DNA of 64,000 nucleotides from an uncultured Pseudoxanthomonas sp. (GTDB lineage Bacteria; Pseudomonadota; Gammaproteobacteria; Xanthomonadales; Xanthomonadaceae). Location of the stretch: NCBI RefSeq assembly GCF_946886695.1, contig NZ_CAMPJD010000007.1, positions 34,285-98,284 of the forward strand. The letters run 5' to 3'. Under the pieces are notes generated by a model. That model was not told the DNA's origin, did no database searches, and was given only the letters and a program-made list of their open reading frames with translations. Positions 18,465 through 27,995 of this stretch are shown here, one piece after another. Numbering within the stretch: position 1 is the stretch's first letter; each line of letters opens with the position of its first letter. Both the position numbers and the translations under genes were made by a program.

Positions 18465-20609
18465 ATGACCCCCCCCGATCCCGACATCGCCACGCTGCTG
18501 CAGAGGCCCTCCCTGGAGGCGATACCTGCACCTCTGCGACATGCGCTCGCGGACGCCTTGGTCGCGCCGGGCGCCGGCGAGGAGATGCCCGATCCGGTGG
18601 GCGTGCTGGTGGACACGCTGGATATCCTGACGACGCTCGGTGCGGATGGCGATGTCATTCTCGCGGCGATCCTGCATGGGCTGCCGGCCGTGCAGCCCGC
18701 TGTCGCCAGGCAGGTACCCGGATTGGCCGACCTGCTGGAAGGCCAGGTGGCTGCGGCGCAGGTGTGGGCCCTGCACGCGGAACAGGCGCGCGGGGTGAAT
18801 ACCGAGGGCCTGCGCCGGTTGTTGCTGGCCATCGTGCGGGACCTGCGCGTGGTGCCGATCCTGCTGGCCCGCCAACTGGCCCGCATGCGCGCCGCCGGCA
18901 ACCTGCCGGAGGAGGAGCGCCAGGCACTGGCCACGCTCACGCGCGACATCCATGCACCGCTGGCGAACAGGCTGGGCATCTGGCAACTGAAATGGGAGCT
19001 GGAAGACCTGGCGTTCCGTTACCTGCAGCCGCAGACCTACAAGCAGATCGCCACGCAGCTGGACGAGAAGCGTCTGGGGCGGGAGCGCTACATCGGCGGG
19101 GTCATCGAAGCGCTCCGCGCCGCTCTTGGCGAGAACGGCATCCGTGCCGACGTCAGCGGGCGGCCGAAACACATCTACAGCATCTGGCGGAAGATGCAGC
19201 GGAAGCAGGTGGCCTTCGACGAGCTCTACGACCTGCGCGCCGTACGCATCGCCGTGGACGACGTGGCGGCCTGCTATGCCGCGCTCGGTATCGTGCATGC
19301 GCTGTGGGTGCCGATTCCTAGCGAGTTCGACGATTACATCGCACGGCCCAAGGCCAACGACTACCGTTCGTTGCATACCGCGGTGGTGGGTCCCGAAGGC
19401 CGTACCCTGGAAGTGCAGATCCGCACGCACGAGATGCATGCGCAGGCCGAGCTGGGCGTGGCGGCGCACTGGAAATACAAGGAAGGCAAAGGCGGTGGAG
19501 ACGCGTTCGACCGCAAGATCGCGTGGATGCGCCGGCTGCTGGACGGCGCGGCCGAAGGTGCCGCCGGTGACGGCGCGCTGGCGGGCGACCTGGATGCGGA
19601 GCTGGTCGAGGACCGCGTCTACGCGTTGACGCCGAAGGGCGAGGTCGTCGACCTGCCGCAGGGCGGCACCGTGCTCGACTTCGCATATCACGTGCACACG
19701 ATGGTCGGGCACCGTACGCGTGGCGCGAAGGTCAATGGCCGCATCGTGTCGCTCAATCATGTGCTGCGCAGCGGCGACCGCGTCTGGATACTGACCTCGA
19801 AGGAACCGGAGCCGCGTCGCGACTGGTTGCTGCTGGCGAATGGATTCCTGGCCAGCGGGCGCTCGCGCGACAAGGTGCGGGCCTGGTTCCACAAGCTGGA
19901 CCGGGCACGCAACCTGCAGGCGGGGCGCGAGCTGCTGGAAAAGGAGCTCAAACGGCTCGGGTTGCACCATGCCGACCTGACCGGTGCCGCGAAGAAATTC
20001 CATGCCGACAGCGTGGACGAGCTTTACATCCAGGTGGCCCTCGGCGATGTGGGGCCGCACCAGGTGGGCCGCGCGCTGCACGAGGAGCAGCGCGCCGCCG
20101 TCGAGCCCGACTCAACGTCGTTGCCGGTGCGCCGGCCTCCGAGGAGAGTCGCCGCGCCAGGCAAATCGAAGTTCACTGTGCAGGGCGTCGGCAACCTGCT
20201 CGTGCAATTGGCGCGCTGCTGCCAGCCGGTGCCGGGCGAACCCATCGCGGGGTATCTGACCCGTGTGCGTGGGGTCACCGTGCACCGCGCCGATTGCGCG
20301 GCGTTCGCGCGGCTCGCGGCCGCCAGTCCGCAGCGGGTGCTGCCGGTGGAATGGGGGCAGGCGGGCGGCGGTTACGAAGTCGACGTGCAGGTCATCGCGC
20401 TCGACCGCAAATGGTTGCTCAAGGACATCACCACGCTGATCGCGCAGGAAGAAGCCAACGTGCTGGACATCAACAGTCAGGGCAACCGCGCCAACGGGCG
20501 TGTTCATTTGCGGCTGCGCCTGAAGGTGGCCGATTTCGGCCAGTTGTCGACATTGCTGGGGAAGTTGGACGCGCTGCCGGGCGTGGAAGACGCGCGACGT
20601 TCAGGCTGA
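18465..20609 (+). CDS. relA: GTP pyrophosphokinase RelA ((p)ppGpp synthetase I)
   Basis: A 714-residue long RelA/SpoT homologue. The N-terminal HD domain is degenerate: where active hydrolases have LLHD, this has ILHG (H71, G72). The synthetase domain carries EFDD (E287-D290), the ExDD motif of synthetase-only RelA, where bifunctional enzymes have RxKD. It also has YRSLHTAV and EVQIRT. A TGS domain follows (VYALTPKGEVVDLP) and an ACT domain ends the protein (DRKWLLKDITTLIAQEE). It should make (p)ppGpp on stalled ribosomes and lack hydrolase activity. ATG at 18465 has little Shine-Dalgarno sequence and is followed by a run of eight C (18469-18476). Confidence 0.9.
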   Translation: MTPPDPDIATLLQRPSLEAIPAPLRHALADALVAPGAGEEMPDPVGVLVDTLDILTTLGADGDVILAAILHGLPAVQPAVARQVPGLADLLEGQVAAAQVWALHAEQARGVNTEGLRRLLLAIVRDLRVVPILLARQLARMRAAGNLPEEERQALATLTRDIHAPLANRLGIWQLKWELEDLAFRYLQPQTYKQIATQLDEKRLGRERYIGGVIEALRAALGENGIRADVSGRPKHIYSIWRKMQRKQVAFDELYDLRAVRIAVDDVAACYAALGIVHALWVPIPSEFDDYIARPKANDYRSLHTAVVGPEGRTLEVQIRTHEMHAQAELGVAAHWKYKEGKGGGDAFDRKIAWMRRLLDGAAEGAAGDGALAGDLDAELVEDRVYALTPKGEVVDLPQGGTVLDFAYHVHTMVGHRTRGAKVNGRIVSLNHVLRSGDRVWILTSKEPEPRRDWLLLANGFLASGRSRDKVRAWFHKLDRARNLQAGRELLEKELKRLGLHHADLTGAAKKFHADSVDELYIQVALGDVGPHQVGRALHEEQRAAVEPDSTSLPVRRPPRRVAAPGKSKFTVQGVGNLLVQLARCCQPVPGEPIAGYLTRVRGVTVHRADCAAFARLAAASPQRVLPVEWGQAGGGYEVDVQVIALDRKWLLKDITTLIAQEEANVLDINSQGNRANGRVHLRLRLKVADFGQLSTLLGKLDALPGVEDARRSG

Positions 20610-20626
20610 CTGGTTATGCTGCGGGC

Positions 20627-22213
20627 GTGACCCGCGAAGACCACCATGACGCCGGACGGAGCCGTCGCATCGAGCCGCGCATCGACTGGACCCGCGCGCC
20701 GGCGCCGGAGATGTCATCCCGTGTCGCGCCGGTCCCCGCATGGCGTGGCCGACGTCATTGGCGCTGGGCAGCGGCATTGACCGTAGTCCTGATCGCGCTG
20801 GTCGTGATGCTGCGCCGCCCGCTGGCGGATGTACTGTGGCCGGAGACGCGCGTGCAGGCGTTGCTTGGCCAGGCGGATCATGCCCTGCACGAGGGGCGCC
20901 TGGATGCCACCGATGGCACGGGCGCGCGCCAGCTTTACGAAGCGGCCCAGGCGCTCGATGCGGATCGCAACGAGGCCGCGAAGGGCCTCGCGCGCGTCGC
21001 CCAAGCCGCCTTGCGCGCAGCGGGGCAGGCGCTGCAACAGAACCGCTTCGACGAGGCTCGCGCGCATCTTCTGTTGGCGCGTGAACTGCAGGTGCCGCGT
21101 CCACAGGCCGATGCGCTCGCCGCGCGCTTGCGCGCGCGCGAGGCCGAACACGCCGGCATTGACGGGGTGCTCCAGGCGGCCTTGCAGGCGCATGCCGCGC
21201 ATCGGTTGTTGGGCAGTGACGATGCCGCGCTCCCGCTCTACCGGCGCGTGCTCACCCTGCAGCCAACACGCATCGAGGCGCTGGAGGGGAGAGAGGATGC
21301 GTTGTCCGATCTCCTCCAGGAAGCGAACAGGCATCTTCAGCGCCATGAACTCGCCGAAGCCGCGGCACGGATCGCGGCGGCGCGCGAATTCGACGCCGGC
21401 CATGTCGACCTGCCCCAGGCGGAAGCTGCGTTGACGGATGCGCTGGACGCGCGGCGACGCACCGGTGCACGGGATCTGGCCCGGGGACGGCTGGAGTCCG
21501 CGCGCTCGGCATACGAGACGGTACTGGCAGCAGCGCCGGAAGATGCCGCTGCGCGCCAGGGGCTGGAGCAGGTGGGCATCGGATACGCCCGGCAAGTGGA
21601 ACGGCAGGCGGCCGATTTCCGTTTCGGGCCGGCAGAGCACTACCTCGGTCTGGCGCGCATGCTGGCACCGCAGTCCGCGCGCGTGGCCCAGGCCGAACAG
21701 GCCATGACGCGCGCGCGCGCGTCGCATCAGCGGCAGGGCAGGGAATCCAGGATGCCGGCGGGCGAGCGCGAACAGCGCGTGCGGGCCTTGCTCGCTGCCA
21801 TGGAACAGGCCGAGACGAAAGGGCAATGGCTGACCCCTCCCGGGGAAAGCGCCTACGACACGCTGCGCGCGGCACAGGCGTTTTCGCCTGACCATCCCGC
21901 AGTCAGGCAGGCGGCGGCGCGACTGCTGCCAGCAGTCCGCGATTGCTACGAAGACGAGTTGCGTGCCAACCGCATCCGTCGCGCGCAAGCCTGCCAGCAG
22001 GCATGGCAGACCCTGCAGCCCCGCGATCCTGCGTTGGCCGATGTACGCAGGCGGCTGGCGGAAAAATGGATCGCGGTGGGTGACGAACGGCTGCGTGCGG
22101 GCGAGGTCGGTTTTGCCATTGACGCGCTGAGGCAGGCGCGCAGCCTCGATCCTCTGGCAAACGGATTCAGTGAGTTCGAGCAGCGTGTGCGCTCAGTGGC
22201 GGGCGAGAACTGA
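20627..22213 (+). CDS. membrane-anchored TPR-like protein of unknown function
   Basis: About 528 residues from GTG 20627, 17 bp after relA. A Met at 20711 is an alternative start. One transmembrane helix lies near residues 47-65 (WAAALTVVLIALVVML). The rest is Ala/Arg/Leu-rich helical repeat of tetratricopeptide character (for example GRLESARSAYETVLAAAPEDAAARQGL and DALRQARSLDPLANGF, here in part). The architecture is a short cytoplasmic N-terminus, one helix, and a large periplasmic helical-repeat domain, suggesting a scaffold. Similar proteins are annotated only as TPR proteins in xanthomonads, and no enzymatic motif is visible. Converges with the glycosyltransferase gene at an 8-bp gap. 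Confidence 0.65.
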   Translation: MTREDHHDAGRSRRIEPRIDWTRAPAPEMSSRVAPVPAWRGRRHWRWAAALTVVLIALVVMLRRPLADVLWPETRVQALLGQADHALHEGRLDATDGTGARQLYEAAQALDADRNEAAKGLARVAQAALRAAGQALQQNRFDEARAHLLLARELQVPRPQADALAARLRAREAEHAGIDGVLQAALQAHAAHRLLGSDDAALPLYRRVLTLQPTRIEALEGREDALSDLLQEANRHLQRHELAEAAARIAAAREFDAGHVDLPQAEAALTDALDARRRTGARDLARGRLESARSAYETVLAAAPEDAAARQGLEQVGIGYARQVERQAADFRFGPAEHYLGLARMLAPQSARVAQAEQAMTRARASHQRQGRESRMPAGEREQRVRALLAAMEQAETKGQWLTPPGESAYDTLRAAQAFSPDHPAVRQAAARLLPAVRDCYEDELRANRIRRAQACQQAWQTLQPRDPALADVRRRLAEKWIAVGDERLRAGEVGFAIDALRQARSLDPLANGFSEFEQRVRSVAGEN

Positions 22214-22221
22214 TCATAGCC

Positions 22222-23529
22222 TCACGCCTTGGCGCTCAATGATCGCGCGATGGCTTCGATCTTGAGGGCGAGTTCCTTCCAGTGCCACTGCATCACGGAG
22301 GCGGCTCCCAGATCCAATCCTTGCGCAAGCTTGCCGTCACGCTTGTTCGCGATTAGCGCCGTCAACTGAGCTGCGATCGCATCACTGCGGTTCATGCATG
22401 ACCAGCCTCGACGTAGTCCGGCAATGAACTGTGCGATGGCGTCATCTCCGTTGCCGAGATGGAGGATTGGACGGCAGGCCCCAAGATACTCGTAGATCTT
22501 TCCCGGCACCTGTGCCGGGTCCGCATTGCCGATACTGACAAGGATGTCAGCGTGCCGCTGTAGCTCCAGCGCGCAATTATGAGGAAGAAAGCCCAGCAGC
22601 CGGATCTGGTCGGGCAATTCTCGGGCGAACCGGAGGACGCTCGGTGGCAACGTCACTGAAGCAATGTTGAGCCTCGCTTCCGGAAGGCGTTGCAATGCCT
22701 CGAGCAGGGCTTCAGGTCTGCGGAAACTGTAGAAGCTGCCGGTATAGAGCAACTCTAGACGTCGTACGTCGTACGTGGCGGCACTGGATGCATCGCTACT
22801 TGAGAAAACAACAGCACCGGCGGCATGACCCTGGGTCACGACTGTTACGCGCTCCTTGCGCTCGTGCCGTTCCGCGAGAAGTGCTGCGGCAGCGGGGGTG
22901 GTGACCAGGATATGGTCGGCGAGGTTCGCCACGTCCCGCTCCAATCGCCAGGAGCGCTTCTGCCATCGGGGCGGAGTATAGGCTGCCAGTACCGGATCAC
23001 CTAGGTCAGCGATCCATGGCAGGCCTCTGCGCTTCGCAATAAGACCGAGCTCAAGGGAGGTTGCGGGTTCATGCGAGCTGATGACGATGTCCGGGATGTC
23101 CGTTTCCAGAATTTTCTCCAAACGACGCCGGGCCCAAGGGAACCACTCGCCCCTTACATCAGGGAAAATGGCCATTGCTGCCGCACCCTGCAGGGTGTTG
23201 GAGAGTGCCTGCTTCCAGCCTTTTCCACTGCGTGGCGTCGTGACTGGAAGTCTGTAGGTGCCGACGGGTCGCGCGTCTGTTCGCGCGCTGCGTCGATGGC
23301 GGAGGTCTCTCAGTGCCGCCAGACCGCCACGCACTGGTCCGGCATACGTACGATGGAAACTGACCGAAGAGGGAAGGGCAGGGAGTCCTTGGGGCTCGCC
23401 GCCGAGATGGATGGTGAGTACGCTCACGCGATGTCCCTGTTCCGCCAGGTGGCGTGCCAGGTAGGCCCAGCGCAGCGACTGGGGCGACGGGCTGGGGGGG
23501 AATTCGTAGGCGATGACGAGGATGTGCAT
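22222..23529 (-). CDS. glycosyltransferase, GT4-like
   Basis: A 435-residue GT-B fold enzyme. The N-terminal Rossmann start is MHILVIAYEFPPSPSPQSLR, with the PP-S/Q loop typical of GT4. The C-terminal half has LLYTGSFYSFRRPEALLEAL and DILVSIGNADPAQVPGKIYE, the nucleotide-sugar binding region with PGKIYEYLG. It should transfer a sugar from a nucleotide donor during surface polysaccharide or lipopolysaccharide synthesis. Its ATG follows directly after the TAG of the upstream glycosyltransferase gene (23530-23532). Codon use is visibly less GC-biased than the flanking genes, which suggests acquisition. Confidence 0.78.
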   Translation of the reverse strand: MHILVIAYEFPPSPSPQSLRWAYLARHLAEQGHRVSVLTIHLGGEPQGLPALPSSVSFHRTYAGPVRGGLAALRDLRHRRSARTDARPVGTYRLPVTTPRSGKGWKQALSNTLQGAAAMAIFPDVRGEWFPWARRRLEKILETDIPDIVISSHEPATSLELGLIAKRRGLPWIADLGDPVLAAYTPPRWQKRSWRLERDVANLADHILVTTPAAAALLAERHERKERVTVVTQGHAAGAVVFSSSDASSAATYDVRRLELLYTGSFYSFRRPEALLEALQRLPEARLNIASVTLPPSVLRFARELPDQIRLLGFLPHNCALELQRHADILVSIGNADPAQVPGKIYEYLGACRPILHLGNGDDAIAQFIAGLRRGWSCMNRSDAIAAQLTALIANKRDGKLAQGLDLGAASVMQWHWKELALKIEAIARSLSAKA

Positions 23530-24846
23530 CTAGCGTAGATGGTTGCGACGTTGGTGCAGGAATGTGGCCTGGATACCAGGTACGGCCGATTCCATGGAGA
23601 AGTGGCGCCGGACATTCTCGCGCCCCTGGTGCGCAAGCGTGTCCCATAGGTGCCGATCGTCCAGCACGCGAATCACCGCATCGGCAAAATCGGACGCATT
23701 CCCTGCGATCAACACGTCCTGGCCATCCCTTAGGTGCATTCCCTCGATCGCATTCGGTGTCGCTATGGTGGGTAGGCCGAACGCCATGTACTGGTTGATT
23801 TTTCCCTTGACGCCTGCACCAAAGCGTAGAGGTGCCAGGCCCACGCAGCAGGAACGAAGCAGGCTCCCAAGATCGTGCAGGTGACCGTGAAACATGACGC
23901 CGGGCGGCAGCGGGAGATCGCCTGCGCAGCCTTCAAGGCCCAAGCCCACCAGATGCAGCTTGCATTCCGGGCGACGGACAAGAATTCGCGGCATGACCTC
24001 GGCCAAGAGCCAGCGCACGCCGTCAGCGTTGGGCGGATGGTGTGCACCCCCAACGAAGAGCAAGTGCGCGCCGCGTTCGCGGTGATGGGTTGGAGGTGGC
24101 AATTCGTGCACATTGGAAATGACTTCCACCTGCGCTTCCGGAAGCTCATCTTTCAGGATGCGGCGCTCGACATCGCTCACGACCCAGGTGACGTCCGCCT
24201 CCTGTACGGCATGCAACTCGTGGCGGCGGGTAGCGTTTGCAGCGAGGCGCATCAGCACGCTGCCACGGAGAGTTGCCTCGCGCAGCTCCCTGACATGGTG
24301 GAGGTCCACGGTGTCGAGTATCCGCAGTGTGTTCGGATTCACGCTGCGTACGAGAGGGAACCACTGCTGCGCCAGATGATATCGACTGACGATCACCGCA
24401 TCGAAACTGATCTCCTGACGTTCAAACCAGTGCGCTGGTCCCTTAGCCGCCGGGGAAACGCAATGCACGCCGATCGCGCGCAAGCGATGACGATGTGCCG
24501 GATCGTCGATCCTCGAGGTGGTGAGGACGTGTACGGAGTGTCCCATCGCGACCAGTAGGCGCAACAGGTTGAACATCCTCAGGGAGCCTGAGTCGCGCGC
24601 CGGATCCGGTAGTTGCTCTTCCACCCACAACAGGGACATCGGGTGCATCGCACGCGGCATGATCAATTCAGCGATCTTCTGCTCGGGTTGCGGCTCTGCG
24701 GCGGAGGGAGGGGTGGAAGAGACAGAGGTTGGCGCGGAGGTCACTCGGGCGAGCAATGCCCGCCAGCCTCTTGAATGCAGCATGACCCTGGCGCGGTGCA
24801 GCCGGGATATGGCGGTTTGGAGGTGGTAGCGGAGCAGTCGAAGCAC
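23530..24846 (-). CDS. glycosyltransferase, GT4-like
   Basis: A 438-residue protein. After a ~70-residue N-terminal extension with basic and Pro/Ser-rich parts, a GT-B Rossmann domain begins near SLLWVEEQLPDPARDSGSLR. The second domain has LLFVGGAHHPPNADGVRWLL and ends with PLRFGAGVKGKINQYMAFGL, a GT4 donor-site motif with catalytic-type Gly/Lys/Glu-equivalent positions. With the abutting gene downstream it forms a two-gene glycosylation unit. It diverges from mrcB across 92 bp. Donor and acceptor are not predictable from sequence. Confidence 0.78.
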   Translation of the reverse strand: MLRLLRYHLQTAISRLHRARVMLHSRGWRALLARVTSAPTSVSSTPPSAAEPQPEQKIAELIMPRAMHPMSLLWVEEQLPDPARDSGSLRMFNLLRLLVAMGHSVHVLTTSRIDDPAHRHRLRAIGVHCVSPAAKGPAHWFERQEISFDAVIVSRYHLAQQWFPLVRSVNPNTLRILDTVDLHHVRELREATLRGSVLMRLAANATRRHELHAVQEADVTWVVSDVERRILKDELPEAQVEVISNVHELPPPTHHRERGAHLLFVGGAHHPPNADGVRWLLAEVMPRILVRRPECKLHLVGLGLEGCAGDLPLPPGVMFHGHLHDLGSLLRSCCVGLAPLRFGAGVKGKINQYMAFGLPTIATPNAIEGMHLRDGQDVLIAGNASDFADAVIRVLDDRHLWDTLAHQGRENVRRHFSMESAVPGIQATFLHQRRNHLR

Positions 24847-24938
24847 GAATCTCAGTCTGAATCAATGGATTTCGGCTTGTCGGCCATCCCCCTTGGGACT
24901 GCGCTAGACTCGCCCGAATTCCCATTGTCGCATCCCCT

Positions 24939-27350
24939 GTGGCCCGCAACGACTACGACGACGAAGCACTGGACGAAGACGACATCGACGACGGCGATGG
25001 GCCCGGTTGGCGTCAGCGCCTGCTGACCTGGGGCCTGGCCGCGGTGGGCCTGGGCCTGGGATTCCTCATCCCGTACACGCTGTATCTGAACCATCAGGTC
25101 ACCGAGCGCTTCGGCGAGCTGCGCTGGCAGATCCCCACCCGTGTCTATGCGCGTCCGCTGCAGGTGGCGCCAGGGCTGGCGATGGATGCGCAGACGCTGA
25201 AGACCGAGCTCGATGCCGCGTCGTATCGCGACGATGGCACAGGCCAGGCTCCCGGCACCTACGCCCGGGACGGTGGTCGCTTCACCATTTCCAGTCGCGG
25301 CTACATCGACGTGGACGGCCGCGTGGCGCCCCGGCGTATCCAGGTGAGCCTGTCCAGTGGCCGGGTGGCGACGGTCCGCGACGTCGTGCGCAAGCAGAAC
25401 CTGAAGGTGGCGCGGCTGGATCCGGCGCGCATCGCCACGCTGTACGGGCAGAAGCAGGAAGAGCGCCGGCTGGTGCGGCTGGAAGAAGTGCCGGAACTGC
25501 TTGTGACCGGCCTGCAGGCGGTCGAGGACCGTGATTTCAAGGATCACCACGGTGTCGACCTGTCGGGCATGGTACGCGCGGCTTGGTTGCTGGTGCGCTC
25601 GGGCGGCGATACGCGGCAGGGCGCCAGCACGCTGACGCAGCAACTGGCGCGAAGCGGGCTGCTGGGCATCGGCAAGGAACAGACGCCGACGCGCAAGTTC
25701 AACGAGATCCTCTATGCGCTGATCCTGGAAGCGCGCTACGACAAGCGCACCATCCTGGAGGCGTACTTCAACCAGGTCGACCTGGGCCAGCGCGGCAGCC
25801 AGGCGATCCATGGTGTGGCGGCGGGTGCGGAGTTCTGGTTCGGGCGCGATCTGGACAGCCTGACCACCGAACAGGTCGCGCTGCTGATCGGGCTGGTGAA
25901 AGGCCCGTCCTGGTACAACCCGCGGCGCAATCCCGAGCGTGCGAGGCAACGGCGCGACTACGTGCTGTCCAAGCTGCACGAAACCGGCCTGATCGACGAT
26001 GCCGAGTACGAGCGCGCCCGCGCCGCGCCGCTCGGTGTCACCAAGACCCCGGGCATGGCGGCCGCCAACCGCTTCCCCGCTTATGTGGATCTGGTCCGCC
26101 GCCAACTGGCGCGCGACTACCCCGAGAGCGCGCTGCAAGGCGCGGGCCTCAGCGTGCTGACCGGCATGTCGCCGTCGGCGCAGGCCTATGCCGAAGCCTC
26201 GGTGATGCGAACGATCAAGGCACTGGAGAACAAGCGCCGTCCGCCGCTGCAGGCGGGCATGGTGGTGACCGACGTGCATGACGGTGACGTGCTGGCCGTC
26301 GTGGGCAGCCGCAACGTGTCCGAAGTCGGCTTCAACCGTGCCGTGGAAGCACAGCGGCCGGTCGGTTCGCTGCTCAAGCCGTTCGTCTACCTGCTCGCGC
26401 TTGCGCAGCCGGACCAGTATTCGCTGGCCTCATGGGTCGATGATTCACCGGTGACCGTACAGTTGGGCAAGAACCGGCGCTGGACGCCAGCCAATGCCGA
26501 CCGTCGCAGCCACGGCACCGTGCGCTTGGTCGACGCACTGGCGCGTTCGTACAACCAGGCCACCGTGCGGGTGGGCATGAAGGTGGAACCGGATCGCCTG
26601 GCGCAGCTGATCCGCGTGCTGGCCGGTATCGAAGCCGAGCCGAATCCTGCCTTGATCCTCGGGGCGACCGACCAGAGCCCGTACGCGATGGCGCAGCTGT
26701 ACCAGTTCCTCGCATCCGGCGGCGAAATCCAGCCGCTGCACGCGGTGCGCGGCGTGCTGGATCCGGATGGCAAGCTGCTCAAGCGCTACGACAAGACACC
26801 GGCGCCGGCACAGGAAGGCGATTCCATCGCCGCCAACCTCATCACCGTCGCCCTGCAGCAGGTGGTGTCCAGCGGCACCGGCCGGCAATTGGTCGGCGAT
26901 GGCCTGGGCCGCTTGCAGTCGGCCGGCAAGACCGGTACCAGCAACGATGGTCGCGACAGCTGGTATGCCGGCTACACCGGCGATCACCTGGCCGTGGTGT
27001 GGATGGGCAATGACAAGAACGAACAGACCGGCCTGTACGGTGGCACGGGCGCGATGCGCGTGTGGTCCGGATTGTTCTCCCGCCTGCCCACCGCACCGCT
27101 GAAGGTTTCTGACAAGGGCCTGGACTGGCAGTGGGTAGTCGCCTCCAACAGCACCGATCCGGGATGCCCCGGCGCGCGCCAGTTGCCGTTCGTGTCCGGC
27201 TTCGCGCCCGCCTATGCCGCCTGCGTGGTCGAGCAACCGGTGATCGAGGGCGAAGAGCAGGAAGGCGGCGGATGGCGCAGCTGGTTCGGCCTGGACCGGA
27301 AGGAAGAAGCCGCGCCGCCACCCGAAGAGACTCCCCCGCAGCAGCCGTGA
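24939..27350 (+). CDS. mrcB: bifunctional penicillin-binding protein 1B
   Basis: An 803-residue class A PBP that polymerises and cross-links peptidoglycan at the inner membrane. A short acidic cytoplasmic N-terminus (DDEALDEDDIDDGDG) precedes one transmembrane helix (residues ~28-48) and a UB2H-like region. The GT51 domain has catalytic E196 in AVEDRDF and QGASTLTQQLARS. The transpeptidase has SLLK (S477), SYN in RSYNQAT, and KTGTSND. Start is GTG 24939. The C-terminal tail is Glu/Pro-rich. Complete; the next gene begins 3 bp after the stop. Confidence 0.94.
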   Translation: MARNDYDDEALDEDDIDDGDGPGWRQRLLTWGLAAVGLGLGFLIPYTLYLNHQVTERFGELRWQIPTRVYARPLQVAPGLAMDAQTLKTELDAASYRDDGTGQAPGTYARDGGRFTISSRGYIDVDGRVAPRRIQVSLSSGRVATVRDVVRKQNLKVARLDPARIATLYGQKQEERRLVRLEEVPELLVTGLQAVEDRDFKDHHGVDLSGMVRAAWLLVRSGGDTRQGASTLTQQLARSGLLGIGKEQTPTRKFNEILYALILEARYDKRTILEAYFNQVDLGQRGSQAIHGVAAGAEFWFGRDLDSLTTEQVALLIGLVKGPSWYNPRRNPERARQRRDYVLSKLHETGLIDDAEYERARAAPLGVTKTPGMAAANRFPAYVDLVRRQLARDYPESALQGAGLSVLTGMSPSAQAYAEASVMRTIKALENKRRPPLQAGMVVTDVHDGDVLAVVGSRNVSEVGFNRAVEAQRPVGSLLKPFVYLLALAQPDQYSLASWVDDSPVTVQLGKNRRWTPANADRRSHGTVRLVDALARSYNQATVRVGMKVEPDRLAQLIRVLAGIEAEPNPALILGATDQSPYAMAQLYQFLASGGEIQPLHAVRGVLDPDGKLLKRYDKTPAPAQEGDSIAANLITVALQQVVSSGTGRQLVGDGLGRLQSAGKTGTSNDGRDSWYAGYTGDHLAVVWMGNDKNEQTGLYGGTGAMRVWSGLFSRLPTAPLKVSDKGLDWQWVVASNSTDPGCPGARQLPFVSGFAPAYAACVVEQPVIEGEEQEGGGWRSWFGLDRKEEAAPPPEETPPQQP

Positions 27351-27352
27351 TC

Positions 27353-27934
27353 ATGAAGTACGTATTCCTCCTGTTTCTGATGTTGCTGGCCGGTTGCGTG
27401 TCCGCACCCGTACCGGAAACGCCGGTCGCCCGCGACCCGATGACGCCCGGGCAACGCGTCGCCGCCATCCATGCCGCGGCGGGCGATGATGACCGCGAAC
27501 TCGCCGTACAGCCTCTGCGCGATCCGCAGGTCGAGGATCTGCGCGAACAGGCACAGCAGGCGCGTGCGGCGGGCAATGTCTCCGCGGCGGCCGAGGCGCT
27601 GAACCAGGCGCTGCTGCTGGTGCCCGAAGATCCCGCCGTGTTGCAGGAGCGCGCCGAAGTCGCCCTGCTGCAGGGCGACTTCCCTCGGGCCGACACGCTG
27701 GCACAACGTGCTTTCGAGTTGGGTTCCCAGGTGGGGCCCCTGTGCCGCCAGCACTGGGAGACCGTGCGCCAGGTCCGCCAGCATGAACTCGCGGTGCAGC
27801 CTTCGCTGCCCTCCCGACATACGCCCGAAGACGCCGCGCAGCATGCGGCACGCGCGGCGACCACCCAGGCAGCGGTCACCGATGCCGAGAGCCGGCGCGA
27901 TGCGTGCACCGTGCCGGTGATCGAGCGCATGTGA
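27353..27934 (+). CDS. TPR-type lipoprotein
   Basis: A 193-residue lipoprotein. Signal MKYVFLLFLMLLAGC has a perfect LAGC lipobox with C15 as the lipidated residue. The middle contains a tetratricopeptide pair (AGNVSAAAEALNQALLLVPE and ALLQGDFPRADTLAQRAFEL). It begins 3 bp after the mrcB stop, so it is surely cotranscribed. By analogy, outer-membrane lipoproteins such as LpoB with TPR-binding partners activate PBP1B in E. coli. This protein could be a functional counterpart, but it is not recognisably LpoB, so that is inference from position only. Confidence 0.75.
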   Translation: MKYVFLLFLMLLAGCVSAPVPETPVARDPMTPGQRVAAIHAAAGDDDRELAVQPLRDPQVEDLREQAQQARAAGNVSAAAEALNQALLLVPEDPAVLQERAEVALLQGDFPRADTLAQRAFELGSQVGPLCRQHWETVRQVRQHELAVQPSLPSRHTPEDAAQHAARAATTQAAVTDAESRRDACTVPVIERM

Positions 27935-27995
27935 GGGCGCCGCGTCCGCTGCGACGCGGTACCCTTGCAGTCGCACGCCGCTTTCCGTTTCCACG

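Noticed and set aside
22222..24846. A mobile element bringing in the glycosyltransferase pair
   Set aside because: No transposase, integrase, target duplication or tRNA junction is visible around the pair; only the composition differs.
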